Source: Sphingobacterium haloxyli
GTDB lineage: Bacteria > Bacteroidota > Bacteroidia > Sphingobacteriales > Sphingobacteriaceae
Assembly (NCBI RefSeq): GCF_002980525.1
Contig: NZ_PVBQ01000023.1
Span: forward strand, 1 to 40,199
Direction of reading: 5' to 3'
Length of the DNA stretch: 40,199 nucleotides
The notes under the pieces are model-generated. The model was not told where the DNA came from and did no database searches. It worked only from the letters and a program-made list of their open reading frames with translations. Made by a program: the position numbers and the translations under genes. Each line of letters starts with the position of its first letter. Position 1 is the stretch's first letter. Shown in pieces: positions 7,576 through 16,126 of this stretch.

Positions 7576-8895
7576 CTACCGAACAAACAAGTTCAGAAGT
7601 AGAACGCCCAATAAGCCAATAACAGAAACCAATGTTTCCATAATGGACCAGGATAGGAAAGTATGCCGCATGCTCAAACCAAAGTACTCTTTAAACATCC
7701 AGAACCCGGTATCATTTACATGCGAGAACATCAGGCTTCCTGCTCCGGTAGCCAGCACCATGAGTTCTGGGCTACTGTGTGAAGATTCTAGGATCGGTAA
7801 CATAATCCCGGCGGTCGTAAGCCCGGCGACAGTAGCCGATCCAATCGCCAATCGTATAATAGCAGCAATCGCCCAGGCCAAAACTAACGGCGACAACGTA
7901 AGGTCAGCGGTGATTTCAGTAATATACGTGGCCAAGCCACTGTCCACAAGGACTTGCTTAAACACACCGGATGCCCCGATAATAAACAGTATCATAGTCA
8001 CACCACGTAAGGCATCTTCAATGCTCGCAGCCTGCTGCTTTAAACTCTTGCCCTGTCTTATTCCCATTGTATACATAGCCAATAGAGCCGCTAAAAGTAA
8101 AGCAAATACTGGATCCCCAAGGAACTGTACGACATAGAGAATACGAGAGTTTTCGGGTAGAAACATAGGGCCAAATGATCCCAATGCGATGAGAAGGACA
8201 GGGAACAGTCCAGTGAGAATACTTATTGCGAACCCCGGAGAAGGTGTCTGGAGTTCCGGTTTAGGCGCAAATAGTTCTTCAGGTGGATTGGTAGGTATAG
8301 ATTTCAAGAAGCGCCCGAAAAGGGGACCGCTTATAATAATAGCCGGTATGGCGACGATCATTCCATAGATCATCGTTAACCCAATATCTGCCTGAAATAT
8401 GATCGCAATAGCTGTCGCTCCGGGATGCGGTGGCAGATAGCCATGTGTGACAGATAGCGCGGCAAGCAATGGGATGCCCACGTAAAGTAAAGGAAGTTTA
8501 TTCGATCGACAAACCATAAAAACAAACGGAACCAATACGATAAAGCCTACGTTATAAAAGAGCGGGATTCCCACGAGGAATCCCGTTAGCACCATTGCCC
8601 AGGGGAGATTTCGGACGCCGAATACCCTCGTCAAAACATCCGTTATCTGCTGTGCTGCCCCGCCATCAGCGAGCAACCTTCCTAAGATTGCGCCGAAGGC
8701 AAGGATTAGCGCCAACTGACCCATGGTGCTACTAACGCCGACTTCGACAGACCTCATAATGGACATCCCGTCCATTCCCATAGCGAAACCAACTGCCATT
8801 GATGTAATCAATAGAGAAATTATCGAATTGAGCTTTACGACCGTTATCAATAATAGCAGTAAAATTATTCCACATAACACAATCACTAAAGGCAT
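7576..8895 (-). CDS. gntP: GntP-family gluconate:H+ symporter
   Basis: A 439-residue inner-membrane permease with about 12-14 hydrophobic segments running through the whole protein. It matches the GntP family: an N-terminal PLVIVLCGIILLLLL helix, the conserved GALGRLLADGGAAQ-like stretch (here GAILGRLLADGGAAQQI) and PPHPGATAIA in the middle. It imports gluconate or a related aldonate with protons. The gluconokinase gene ends 18 bp upstream on the same strand, so transport and phosphorylation are in one operon. Length is normal. Confidence 0.93.
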   Translation of the reverse strand: MPLVIVLCGIILLLLLITVVKLNSIISLLITSMAVGFAMGMDGMSIMRSVEVGVSSTMGQLALILAFGAILGRLLADGGAAQQITDVLTRVFGVRNLPWAMVLTGFLVGIPLFYNVGFIVLVPFVFMVCRSNKLPLLYVGIPLLAALSVTHGYLPPHPGATAIAIIFQADIGLTMIYGMIVAIPAIIISGPLFGRFLKSIPTNPPEELFAPKPELQTPSPGFAISILTGLFPVLLIALGSFGPMFLPENSRILYVVQFLGDPVFALLLAALLAMYTMGIRQGKSLKQQAASIEDALRGVTMILFIIGASGVFKQVLVDSGLATYITEITADLTLSPLVLAWAIAAIIRLAIGSATVAGLTTAGIMLPILESSHSSPELMVLATGAGSLMFSHVNDTGFWMFKEYFGLSMRHTFLSWSIMETLVSVIGLLGVLLLNLFVR

Positions 8896-8913
8896 AACAC
8901 AAGTATTAGATGT

Positions 8914-10407
8914 TTAAAATTCTTCCTTCAACTTAAGGTAGAGACGTTCAAATCTCTGGAAGTTTTGCATGTAAATGCGATGGTTATTCTCGTCGGGGAA
9001 ATATCGTGTACTGTATGTATCGTCCGTATGGGTCGACAGGTATGCGGCATGTATGCCAAGTGCATCCATTCCTATAATAGCCGCTCCCCATGCCGAACTT
9101 TCTACATTCTCTTTGACAAGCACCGGCTTGTTAAATACGTCGGCAAGCATTTGAACCCAACGTACAGAACGTGCCAGGCCGCCACTCGCATAGATAGTTT
9201 CTATAGGTTGTGTTGTTTCTTCCAGAGCAATACCAACACTATACAACGCGAACAGCATCCCTTCAATCACCGCACGTGCAAAGTGTGCCCTACGGTGATG
9301 TAGCTGAATTCCAAAATAAAGACCTTTTGCCTTTGCATCCCAATATGGTGCACGCTCTCCCGTAAGATAAGGTAGGAAGATTAAGCCATCCGAACCAGGA
9401 GCGACGGATCCGACCTCGTCATCAAATAAAACGGAGGAATCAGTACCTGAAGATGACCGGGAACGGCCGGGCATAAACTCATCTTGAAACCAACTTCGGA
9501 CGACTCCGGCATTATTGATGGCGCCGCCTACCACAAATTCACCGGGACGAAGTATGTAACTGAAAACGCGTTCTTTAATATCCGTATTGGATTGATCCGT
9601 CACTACGCGTATAGCACCACTGGTTCCCGCTGTCAGAGAAGCAATACCCGGCTTAGTTGCACCTACTCCCAAATTAGCAAGACATCCGTCGCTAGCACCG
9701 ATCACAAAAGGTGTTCCTACGGGGATTTTCCACTGCTGCGCCATCGCTTCATCCTCCACTTTAATTACGTGATCTACAGAAACTAGGGACGATAGATGCT
9801 CATCTGTTATTCCAGCCTCCAGTAATGCTAACCCACTCCAATGCAGCGCATGAATATCTAATAATCCCGTGGCGGAAGCAATAGAATAATCTACAACGTA
9901 GGTGCCAAATAGTTTGAAAAAGATGTATTCTTTTATGCCAATAAACTTATGGGTTTCCCTAAAAGTGCTTGGCGTATGCTTATTCATCCAAATTAGTTTG
10001 CACAGGGGAGACATAGGATGGATGGGAGTCCCTGTTTGTCGAAACAGTTCGCGGCCTGTTGAAGTACCTCTTAACTTATCCGCAATATCCTGGCTACGTG
10101 TGTCCGCCCAGATAATACAATTTGTAAGATGATTCCCCTTTCCATCCATGGCGATAAGCCCATGCATAGCACTGCTCACGGCTATCCCTTCTAAGCGATG
10201 TCCGTCTTTATAATTTTTTAAAGCATCCATTACCCCCGAAACTGAGCACACGCAAGCCTCGTAGATCTGCAATGGATCCTGTTCATAATAACCAGTTTGC
10301 GGAATTAAAATAGGGTATGTTACACAGTATTGCGTAATGATTGTACCCGTGTGGTCAAATGCGATAGCTTTTGTAGATGATGTGCCAATATCTAAACCAA
10401 TTATCAT
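8914..10407 (-). CDS. gntK: FGGY-family gluconokinase
   Basis: A 497-residue sugar kinase that phosphorylates gluconate to 6-phosphogluconate, feeding the pentose phosphate pathway. The N-terminal phosphate-binding loop is IIGLDIGTSSTKAIAFD. The central region has VIGASDGCLANLGVGA, and the C-terminal FGGY half has LPYLTGERAPYWD and YASGGLARSVRW. The family also contains xylulokinases and glycerol kinases. The direct coupling to a GntP permease and the B. subtilis GntK-like N-terminus favour gluconate. ATG at 10407. No GntR or LacI regulator gene is adjacent. The 211 bp upstream (10408-10618) hold a poly-T/poly-A tract but no clear promoter box. Confidence 0.9.
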   Translation of the reverse strand: MIIGLDIGTSSTKAIAFDHTGTIITQYCVTYPILIPQTGYYEQDPLQIYEACVCSVSGVMDALKNYKDGHRLEGIAVSSAMHGLIAMDGKGNHLTNCIIWADTRSQDIADKLRGTSTGRELFRQTGTPIHPMSPLCKLIWMNKHTPSTFRETHKFIGIKEYIFFKLFGTYVVDYSIASATGLLDIHALHWSGLALLEAGITDEHLSSLVSVDHVIKVEDEAMAQQWKIPVGTPFVIGASDGCLANLGVGATKPGIASLTAGTSGAIRVVTDQSNTDIKERVFSYILRPGEFVVGGAINNAGVVRSWFQDEFMPGRSRSSSGTDSSVLFDDEVGSVAPGSDGLIFLPYLTGERAPYWDAKAKGLYFGIQLHHRRAHFARAVIEGMLFALYSVGIALEETTQPIETIYASGGLARSVRWVQMLADVFNKPVLVKENVESSAWGAAIIGMDALGIHAAYLSTHTDDTYSTRYFPDENNHRIYMQNFQRFERLYLKLKEEF

Positions 10408-10618
10408 ATTTTATTTATCTTAACGGAGCCCCGATGTAATGTACGGACATGTATATCATCTATAACCAGTTTTTTTATTCCTTTTTTTAACAAAAGGACC
10501 AATTTTGCAGCTCAAATATAACGAAGAAATCCGCCATCCCCGCTAATATTTGCTCTACATTTTTGTCACACAAGGAATCGGTTATTCATTATTACACGTT
10601 AAAAGCATGTAACTGCCC

Positions 10619-10855
10619 CTAGCTGGACATATCCACATTAGTGGATCTAACTACATTTGTGGAAAGCAAATTCCGTTCCGCATCACGGTAGTAAGGCAGC
10701 ATATTGCGGGGTATAGTAAGAGACCATTGTCCTATTTCTTGCCCCAGGGCAATTCTAAGTAACAGAGATTTCTGTATACTTGTACAAAGCAAATAAATGA
10801 CCGAGAAAGTTGTAACAAATGCAACCACAATGACATTTTTTAAGAACGAAAACAT
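10619..10855 (-). CDS. doubtful small membrane-anchored ORF
   Basis: A 78-codon frame with an ATG start and one hydrophobic N-terminal segment (residues 4-26, MFSFLKNVIVVAFVTTFSV onward), followed by a polar tail. It is divergent from the START-domain gene with only 6 bp between the two start codons, so their promoters would lie inside each other's coding regions. I see no homology and no promoter box. It may be real, but chance is as likely. Confidence 0.3.
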   Translation of the reverse strand: MFSFLKNVIVVAFVTTFSVIYLLCTSIQKSLLLRIALGQEIGQWSLTIPRNMLPYYRDAERNLLSTNVVRSTNVDMSS

Positions 10856-10861
10856 AAAGCA

Positions 10862-11320
10862 ATGAAAAAGCTACAATTCACAAAAGAAATTAACGCATCG
10901 GCTCAACACGTATATGAAGCGATGCTGGGCTTAAACGATAAGACGACGTACGATCATTGGACGTCGGCCTTTAACCCTACATCCACCTATGAAGGAAATT
11001 GGGACAAGGGGAGTAAAATCCATTTCGTTGGCACAGATGAAAACGGCAAAAAGGGCGGAATGGTATCTGAAATTGTAGAACACAGACCGGCCGAATTTAT
11101 TTCCATCCGCCACTATGGCTTTTTGGATGGTGATACCGAAGTAACTACAGGAGAGGAAGTGGAGAACTGGGCAGGTGGACACGAAAACTACAGCTTTCGG
11201 GAGAATAACGGCATCACAACGGTAACAGTAGATATGGACACGACAGAGGAATATCTCGACTATTTCAGCCGTACTTATCCCAATGCCTTAAACAAGCTAA
11301 AGGAAATTGCAGAGAAGTAA
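10862..11320 (+). CDS. SRPBCC/START-domain (AHSA1-like) protein
   Basis: A 152-residue soluble protein with a single SRPBCC helix-grip fold, which binds hydrophobic ligands. The N-terminal strand and helix KLQFTKEINASAQHVYEAML and the following WTSAFNPTSTYEGNWDKG are characteristic of the activator-of-Hsp90 homologue (AHSA1-like) branch. Length is typical. Ligand and role are unknown. It stands alone, facing the convergent gene ending at 11370, with no clear terminator in the 49-bp gap. Confidence 0.85.
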   Translation: MKKLQFTKEINASAQHVYEAMLGLNDKTTYDHWTSAFNPTSTYEGNWDKGSKIHFVGTDENGKKGGMVSEIVEHRPAEFISIRHYGFLDGDTEVTTGEEVENWAGGHENYSFRENNGITTVTVDMDTTEEYLDYFSRTYPNALNKLKEIAEK

Positions 11321-11369
11321 ATCGAAAGGCGAAGCTATAAAGAAAATCATGGATCCGGCTATCGATCTA

Positions 11370-11858
11370 CTAGAAATTACGATATTGGTGACTTGATCTA
11401 TAAACGGGAAATACTAGGGACGAACCACACCGTTGGCAGTGGATACTACGCTGCTTTTCTAAGGTTACAACCTCTATTGTTCGTTGATTTCTACCCTTCT
11501 TTTTCTTGATTTTAATTTTGGTTAACACCAATCGGTTTCCACTCATTGCAATTTCGTATGGCTCCTTATTTCTTCTGTGTTTTCCTATAAATAACTGATC
11601 GCCAGTTACTTTTATTGGTAACTTCTTTTTGTGGTTCCCAAACCCTTCTGTTATGGTTAAAGTGTTACCCGCGAAATGATAGGTTTTCTCACCCTTTTCA
11701 TACATCTCTTCATCAAGATCAATTACGGTGCCGTCCTGTGCTTCTGTGTCTGTTTTCGAAGTTACATGCCATGTGCCATCAAGTTTATGGTCGACACTCT
11801 GCGCGCAAGCTATACCCATAAAAAGAAGTAAAAAGATAGCTATAGAATTGAATTTCAT
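11370..11858 (-). CDS. exported lipocalin-like protein with an odd C-terminal tail
   Basis: A 162-residue secreted protein. The signal peptide MKFNSIAIFLLLFMGIACAQ is cleaved either by signal peptidase I (after ACA) or as a non-standard lipoprotein at the cysteine. The mature part is beta-rich, with LDGTWHVTSKTDTE opening a lipocalin-like barrel as in many small Bacteroidota exported proteins. The barrel seems to end at VVTLEKQ. The last ~28 residues (RSIHCQRCGSSLVFPVYR...) differ in character and could be read-through after loss of the original stop. The ATG at 11858 begins the signal peptide; a longer frame to 11900 is not supported. No neighbour suggests a role. Confidence 0.65.
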   Translation of the reverse strand: MKFNSIAIFLLLFMGIACAQSVDHKLDGTWHVTSKTDTEAQDGTVIDLDEEMYEKGEKTYHFAGNTLTITEGFGNHKKKLPIKVTGDQLFIGKHRRNKEPYEIAMSGNRLVLTKIKIKKKKGRNQRTIEVVTLEKQRSIHCQRCGSSLVFPVYRSSHQYRNF

Positions 11859-11921
11859 ATTAAAATGAATTGAGTAATATATAAAGGTATAAATAAACAA
11901 GAGATTTATTGCTAAAACACA

Positions 11922-12044
11922 TTGAAAAACTTTTTGAGCAACCTTAAATTTGAGCTTTCAGTTATACGCAAACTTCTGAAAGGCAAAACCGCTGGCATTA
12001 TTACCACGTTGATCAGCTTGGATGATAAGAAAATCTATAGGTAA
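11922..12044 (+). CDS. possible 40-residue small ORF or remnant
   Basis: An open frame from TTG 11922 to TAA 12044 reads LKNFLSNLKFELSVIRKLL and then GKTAGIITTLISLDDKKIY, which looks like protein rather than chance. There is no ATG and no promoter box. It may be a small basic peptide or the end of a lost gene. Confidence 0.2.
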   Translation: MKNFLSNLKFELSVIRKLLKGKTAGIITTLISLDDKKIYR

Positions 12045-12061
12045 TTCGTAAATTCGTCTTT

Positions 12062-12089
12062 TTGTTAGGTAAAAATCGATCTATATTTC
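12062..12089 (+). promoter_or_regulatory. promoter of the GNAT gene
   Basis: TTG (12062-12064), 17 nt, then TATATTTC (12082-12089), one mismatch to TAnnTTTG. Only 4 nt separate the box from the ATG at 12094, which predicts a leaderless or nearly leaderless mRNA. Confidence 0.6.
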
Positions 12090-12093
12090 ATAT

Positions 12094-12546
12094 ATGCAGC
12101 ACCTAAAGATAAGAGAAGCAGAAAAAGAAGATTGTCCACGTATATTGGAACTGGTTAAAGAACTTGCCTTGTATGAAAAGGCACCCGACGAAGTAACTAT
12201 CACTTTAGCGGAGATGGTAGAGTGCGGATTTGGCGCGAAACCTATCTGGGGGGCGTTGGTGGCTGAGATAAATGGCGTAATCGTCGGTATTGCTCTGTAT
12301 TATGACCGCTATTCAACCTGGAAGGGGCGTCGACTGTATCTGGAAGATCTAATAGTTACCGAAGCTATGCGTGGAGCAGGAATTGGGAAAAAGCTTCTAG
12401 ATGAATTAATTACATATAGCAAAGCCAAAAAATACAACGGAATCGTGTGGCAAGTATTGGATTGGAACAAATCCGCAATCGACTTCTACAAAAAATACAA
12501 CGCGCAGTTTGATCCAGAATGGATCAATGTATCTGTTGACTTTTAA
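12094..12546 (+). CDS. GNAT N-acetyltransferase, SSAT (diamine/thialysine) type
   Basis: A 150-residue GCN5-related acetyltransferase that moves an acetyl group from acetyl-CoA to an amine. It follows the spermidine/spermine acetyltransferase (SAT1/SAT2) pattern closely. The N-terminus has ELALYEKAPDEV, the middle YYDRYSTWKGRRLYLEDLIV, the CoA loop is RGAGIGKKLL, and the end is WQVLDWNKSAIDFYKKYNA. The substrate is likely a small polyamine or thialysine-like diamine; this is inferred from the family. Single gene with its own promoter and no partner nearby. Confidence 0.88.
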   Translation: MQHLKIREAEKEDCPRILELVKELALYEKAPDEVTITLAEMVECGFGAKPIWGALVAEINGVIVGIALYYDRYSTWKGRRLYLEDLIVTEAMRGAGIGKKLLDELITYSKAKKYNGIVWQVLDWNKSAIDFYKKYNAQFDPEWINVSVDF

Positions 12547-12650
12547 TAATCTATAAGTCTTAGTAGGATGCTCGCTATCATTAAATACTTTGTTAATATA
12601 CAAATAAGCCGGTTTCGTCTCATAATCTGCAGGCGCCTTTCTCTATAAGT

Positions 12651-12658
12651 TACTTTCG
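12651..12658 (+). promoter_or_regulatory. possible -7 box of the TonB receptor operon
   Basis: TACTTTCG, one mismatch to TAnnTTTG, 24 nt before the ATG at 12683. No TTG at the right distance upstream, so this is a weak call. Confidence 0.3.
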
Positions 12659-12682
12659 TCGCAAAGCAACATAAGAAGAAAA

Positions 12683-15034
12683 ATGAAAAAGCCGCAGCAG
12701 TCAAAATTATATGGAGTTGTTTTATACCTTTTATTTTCCCTTCAGCTTTCTGCAAAGCATAACCCAGTACAGACCATACGTGGTGTGGTTATCGATCAAG
12801 CGTCAGGAATCCCTTTGCCCGCTGTATCGGTCGTTTTATCCGAACTACCGCATAAAGGAACCACCACAGATGTTAAAGGAAAGTTCATAATCGATAACGT
12901 ACCTGTAGGTCGGCATGATTTGCATACCTCGTTTATGGGGTATGAAACGATCATTACCAAAGAGGTATTGGTGAGCTCGGCGAAAGAAGTCTATCTGGAA
13001 ATCGCGTTAAAAGAAAAATTAACTTCATTAGAGGGAATCGTTGTTACACCAAAAATAAACAAAGCCGAGCCTCTAAATAAAATGGCGACATTGGGAGCAC
13101 AGATGTTCAGCACGGAAGAGGCGGGACGATTTGCGGGTGGTATGGACGACCCTGCACGCTTGGTAAGCAATTTGGCCGGAGTCACAACGCCAAGTGTTTC
13201 CAATAACGGGATTTCCATTCGGGGCAATGCACCCAGTCTTTTACAATGGCGTTTGGAAGATATAGAAATTCCCAATCCGAATCATTTTGCGGATATCGAC
13301 GTGTTGGGAGGAGGTTTTCTATCGGCATTGAGTAGCAATGTGTTGAGTAATTCTGATTTTTTCATCGGTGCATTCCCGGCCGGATATAGCAATGCAGTTT
13401 CCGGTGTGTTCGATATGAAGCTGCGCAACGGAAACAGCAGGAAATACCAGCACGCCTTTCAGCTTGGCATTTTAGGGATTGATTTCGCCTCGGAAGGCCC
13501 GATCAGCAAATCCAATAATTCTTCTTACATCATCAACTACCGTTATTCTACCACCGGTCTTCTCGAAAAAATGCAATGTAAAAAAGATATAGGAGGAACG
13601 CTAGGTTATCAAGATTTGAATTTCAAGTTTAACTTTCCAACCCAAAATGCAGGAACTTTCTCCGTATGGGGCGTCGGTCTGATAGATGAGGCAGCCCCAA
13701 TTTTAGATAACATCACAGAAAGGAAATATTTAGATGAAGGTATTCTTTCTTCGGCCCAGCAGAAATCGGGTGCGCTGGGTTTATCACACAAATACTTCTT
13801 CGGTAATCGAAAAACGTCCCTTAAAACAACGGTTGCGACCACGCATTTGGACAACCATATTTCGGAAGAATTTTATGATTTGGACGAACAAAAAAGTCCA
13901 AAAACGGATTTAATAGCCAACACGACTAACATCGTTTTTACTTCTGCGTTAAACCATAAGTTCAACGCTAAACACAGCAATGAAAGCGGCTTGACGCTTA
14001 CCAATATCCGTTATGGTATGAACCTAGATTTTACGCCGTTTTTTGGACAACCGTTAGCGAATTTTGCCCATTCAAAAGAAAGTACAAACCTCATTTCGGC
14101 TTATTCTACCTCACAGATTCATATTGATAAAGAATTCACCCTCACGGCAGGATTGAATGTACAACATCTTGCTTTAAATGGAAATACCAGCGTAGAGCCC
14201 AGGGTCGGTTTGAAATGGCAAGCATCTTCAAGAAACTCTTTTGCAGTAGCATACGGGTTACATAGCCGTATGGAAAAGCCCGACGTATATTTCGTGAAAG
14301 ATATGCATGATGATTTCCCAAACAAAGTGCTGGATTTCACCAAAAGTCATCATTGGATACTAGCCTATGATTATCGTATTTCAGAAGATATGATTCTGAA
14401 AATAGAACCCTATTTTCAATCGTTGTACGATATCCCTATCACGGAATCGGGTGCCTATTCTATCTTAAACCGCAACGAGTTTTATATGACTGAGATACTT
14501 GTCAGCAAAGGAAAGGCACAGAATTACGGTGTGGACGTCACTTTTTCAAAATATTTCACAAAAGGAATGTATTATATGTTAACGGCTTCTCTATTCGATT
14601 CGAAATATAAGGCAGGGAACAATATCTGGTATAACACACGGTACAACCGCAATTTTGTCGTGAATGGTTTAGCAGGAAAAGAATGGATGCTCGGTCGGGA
14701 CATGTTTGGCGTTAATTTGAAGGCGAGCGTAGTGGGCGGGCAGCGATACACACCTATTGACGAAGCCCCTACTTTAACTCATCCCGATAAGGAAGTACAA
14801 TACGATGAGAGTCAAATGTATTCAAAACAATTCTCTCCCATGTTTATCGGTGATTTTTCAGTAAGCTATAAAATGAATCGTACGCGCGTAGCACATGAAT
14901 TTGCCGTAAAAAGTGTGAATGCGACAAGGCAAAGAGAATACGTTACTCATAAATATAATATCATCACAGGAAAAATAGAACCATTTTATGCTGCTAACTC
15001 GTTGTTTAACCTAAGTTACCGGATTGATTTTTGA
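12683..15034 (+). CDS. TonB-dependent outer-membrane receptor with carboxypeptidase-like N-domain
   Basis: A 783-residue outer-membrane protein. A signal peptide (about 1-24, ending QLSA) is followed by a carboxypeptidase-D-like regulatory beta-domain (about 30-112: TIRGVVIDQASGIPLP, TTTDVKGKFIIDNVPVG). A plug domain follows (about 115-240, with NNGISIRGNAPSLLQWRLED), then a 22-strand-type barrel ending in a terminal aromatic strand (LFNLSYRIDF). It lacks the STN domain seen in the SusC at 24648 and has no SusD partner, so it belongs to the plain TonB receptor class. Three regulatory genes follow on the same strand after 54 bp with no terminator, which suggests they control or monitor this receptor. 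The substrate is unknown. Confidence 0.9.
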   Translation: MKKPQQSKLYGVVLYLLFSLQLSAKHNPVQTIRGVVIDQASGIPLPAVSVVLSELPHKGTTTDVKGKFIIDNVPVGRHDLHTSFMGYETIITKEVLVSSAKEVYLEIALKEKLTSLEGIVVTPKINKAEPLNKMATLGAQMFSTEEAGRFAGGMDDPARLVSNLAGVTTPSVSNNGISIRGNAPSLLQWRLEDIEIPNPNHFADIDVLGGGFLSALSSNVLSNSDFFIGAFPAGYSNAVSGVFDMKLRNGNSRKYQHAFQLGILGIDFASEGPISKSNNSSYIINYRYSTTGLLEKMQCKKDIGGTLGYQDLNFKFNFPTQNAGTFSVWGVGLIDEAAPILDNITERKYLDEGILSSAQQKSGALGLSHKYFFGNRKTSLKTTVATTHLDNHISEEFYDLDEQKSPKTDLIANTTNIVFTSALNHKFNAKHSNESGLTLTNIRYGMNLDFTPFFGQPLANFAHSKESTNLISAYSTSQIHIDKEFTLTAGLNVQHLALNGNTSVEPRVGLKWQASSRNSFAVAYGLHSRMEKPDVYFVKDMHDDFPNKVLDFTKSHHWILAYDYRISEDMILKIEPYFQSLYDIPITESGAYSILNRNEFYMTEILVSKGKAQNYGVDVTFSKYFTKGMYYMLTASLFDSKYKAGNNIWYNTRYNRNFVVNGLAGKEWMLGRDMFGVNLKASVVGGQRYTPIDEAPTLTHPDKEVQYDESQMYSKQFSPMFIGDFSVSYKMNRTRVAHEFAVKSVNATRQREYVTHKYNIITGKIEPFYAANSLFNLSYRIDF

Positions 15035-15088
15035 TTTTAAATGTTATATTTAATTCAGATTTATGTGTCATTTCAACCTGATTAGCGA

Positions 15089-16126
15089 ATGAGTGAGCGT
15101 AAAGAAGATAGCTTTTTGCCGTTGTTTCTTTTTGATCCCCGGTGTCGAATACAACGGCACTTGCTACTTATCCTTGTCGGCGCTATCATCACTTTTAATC
15201 AAGTATTCGTTGCCTATCAAGACAGTCAGTATATTTTGGGAAACCGGATTTACCTTATCTGCTTTTCCTCATATGTGTTGTACTTGATGGGGATGTACTT
15301 CAATTACTTTTACTTGACGCCAAAGTTGCTGTTAAAAAATAAATATATAGCTTATATAATCATCCTGTCCATGACTGTATTGTCGCTGCCCACATTGTCT
15401 ATATTTATAGAATATTGGGTTCGTCAGCATCTAGGATTGCCGCATAGGATATCATCTTATACAAGTCCACTTATTCTGGTTGATAATTTAGCAACATCTA
15501 TGGTAGCGATTATCTGTTTTTGCGGGATCTCGGTGGTGCTGCTGTTTCGTCATTGGACAGGGGGGATTTCGTATATCAATCGCTTGGAAGAAGAACATAT
15601 CAGATCGGAGCTAGATAAACTAAAAGGACAGATAGCCCCCGCTTTTTTATCGAGAGTTCTTAAAGATGCTTCTGCGGCTATAGGAATAGATTCAAAAAAG
15701 TCCACCGATATGTTGATGCAAATGGGGCAGCTATTGCGATACCAATTATATGATTGTGACAGAGAAAAGATACTGCTTCAATCGGAACTGAATTTTCTTG
15801 CAAAATACTTAGAATTAGAGCGATTGAGCAGGCCCGATATTCGATTTCATCTCCGTACAGAAGGAGATATAAATCGCGTTTTCATTTCACCAATGCTTTG
15901 TATTACGCTTACTCAATATGCGATGGAGGATAGCAAATTTCTAGATTTACATATCTATGTTGAAAACAATATACTTTTTTTTAGATGCAAGTCAGACGGC
16001 ACAAAGAAATACAGCAATGATAGTTTTCCTCTGATAAAAAGGAACTTGGAATTAAAATATCCCGAAAAACATAATTTGGTGCGGTCCAAGGGTCATATAG
16101 AGCTCACAATAGATTTCTCGGAATGA
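15089..16126 (+). CDS. degenerate LytS-type histidine kinase (predicted pseudokinase)
   Basis: A 345-residue protein with four hydrophobic segments (about 23-42, 54-78, 86-108, 128-153) followed by a LytS-type (PF06580-like) kinase region. Where the family has QINPHFLFN it has QIAPAFLSR (181-189), so the phospho-acceptor histidine is alanine. The ATP-binding N-box (FVENAVKH in the next gene) is LTQYAMED, and the glycine-rich G-box is missing. The flanking helices LLRYQLYD and LNFLAKYLELERL are kept, so dimerisation is probably intact. It overlaps the intact kinase by ATGA (16123-16126), implying translational coupling. The frame is clean over its full length, which argues for selection rather than decay. 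Inferred role: regulatory partner in a heterodimer with the next gene. Confidence 0.82.
   Translation: MSERKEDSFLPLFLFDPRCRIQRHLLLILVGAIITFNQVFVAYQDSQYILGNRIYLICFSSYVLYLMGMYFNYFYLTPKLLLKNKYIAYIIILSMTVLSLPTLSIFIEYWVRQHLGLPHRISSYTSPLILVDNLATSMVAIICFCGISVVLLFRHWTGGISYINRLEEEHIRSELDKLKGQIAPAFLSRVLKDASAAIGIDSKKSTDMLMQMGQLLRYQLYDCDREKILLQSELNFLAKYLELERLSRPDIRFHLRTEGDINRVFISPMLCITLTQYAMEDSKFLDLHIYVENNILFFRCKSDGTKKYSNDSFPLIKRNLELKYPEKHNLVRSKGHIELTIDFSE

Noticed and set aside
7643..8137. A 164-codon + strand frame opposite gntP
   Set aside because: Shadow of a hydrophobic membrane protein gene; no start signal and no recognisable motif.
10439..10450. ATGTACGGACAT upstream of gntK, loosely like a LacI/GntR operator
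   Set aside because: Only the outer four bases on each side are palindromic, and the site matches no known GntR operator well enough.
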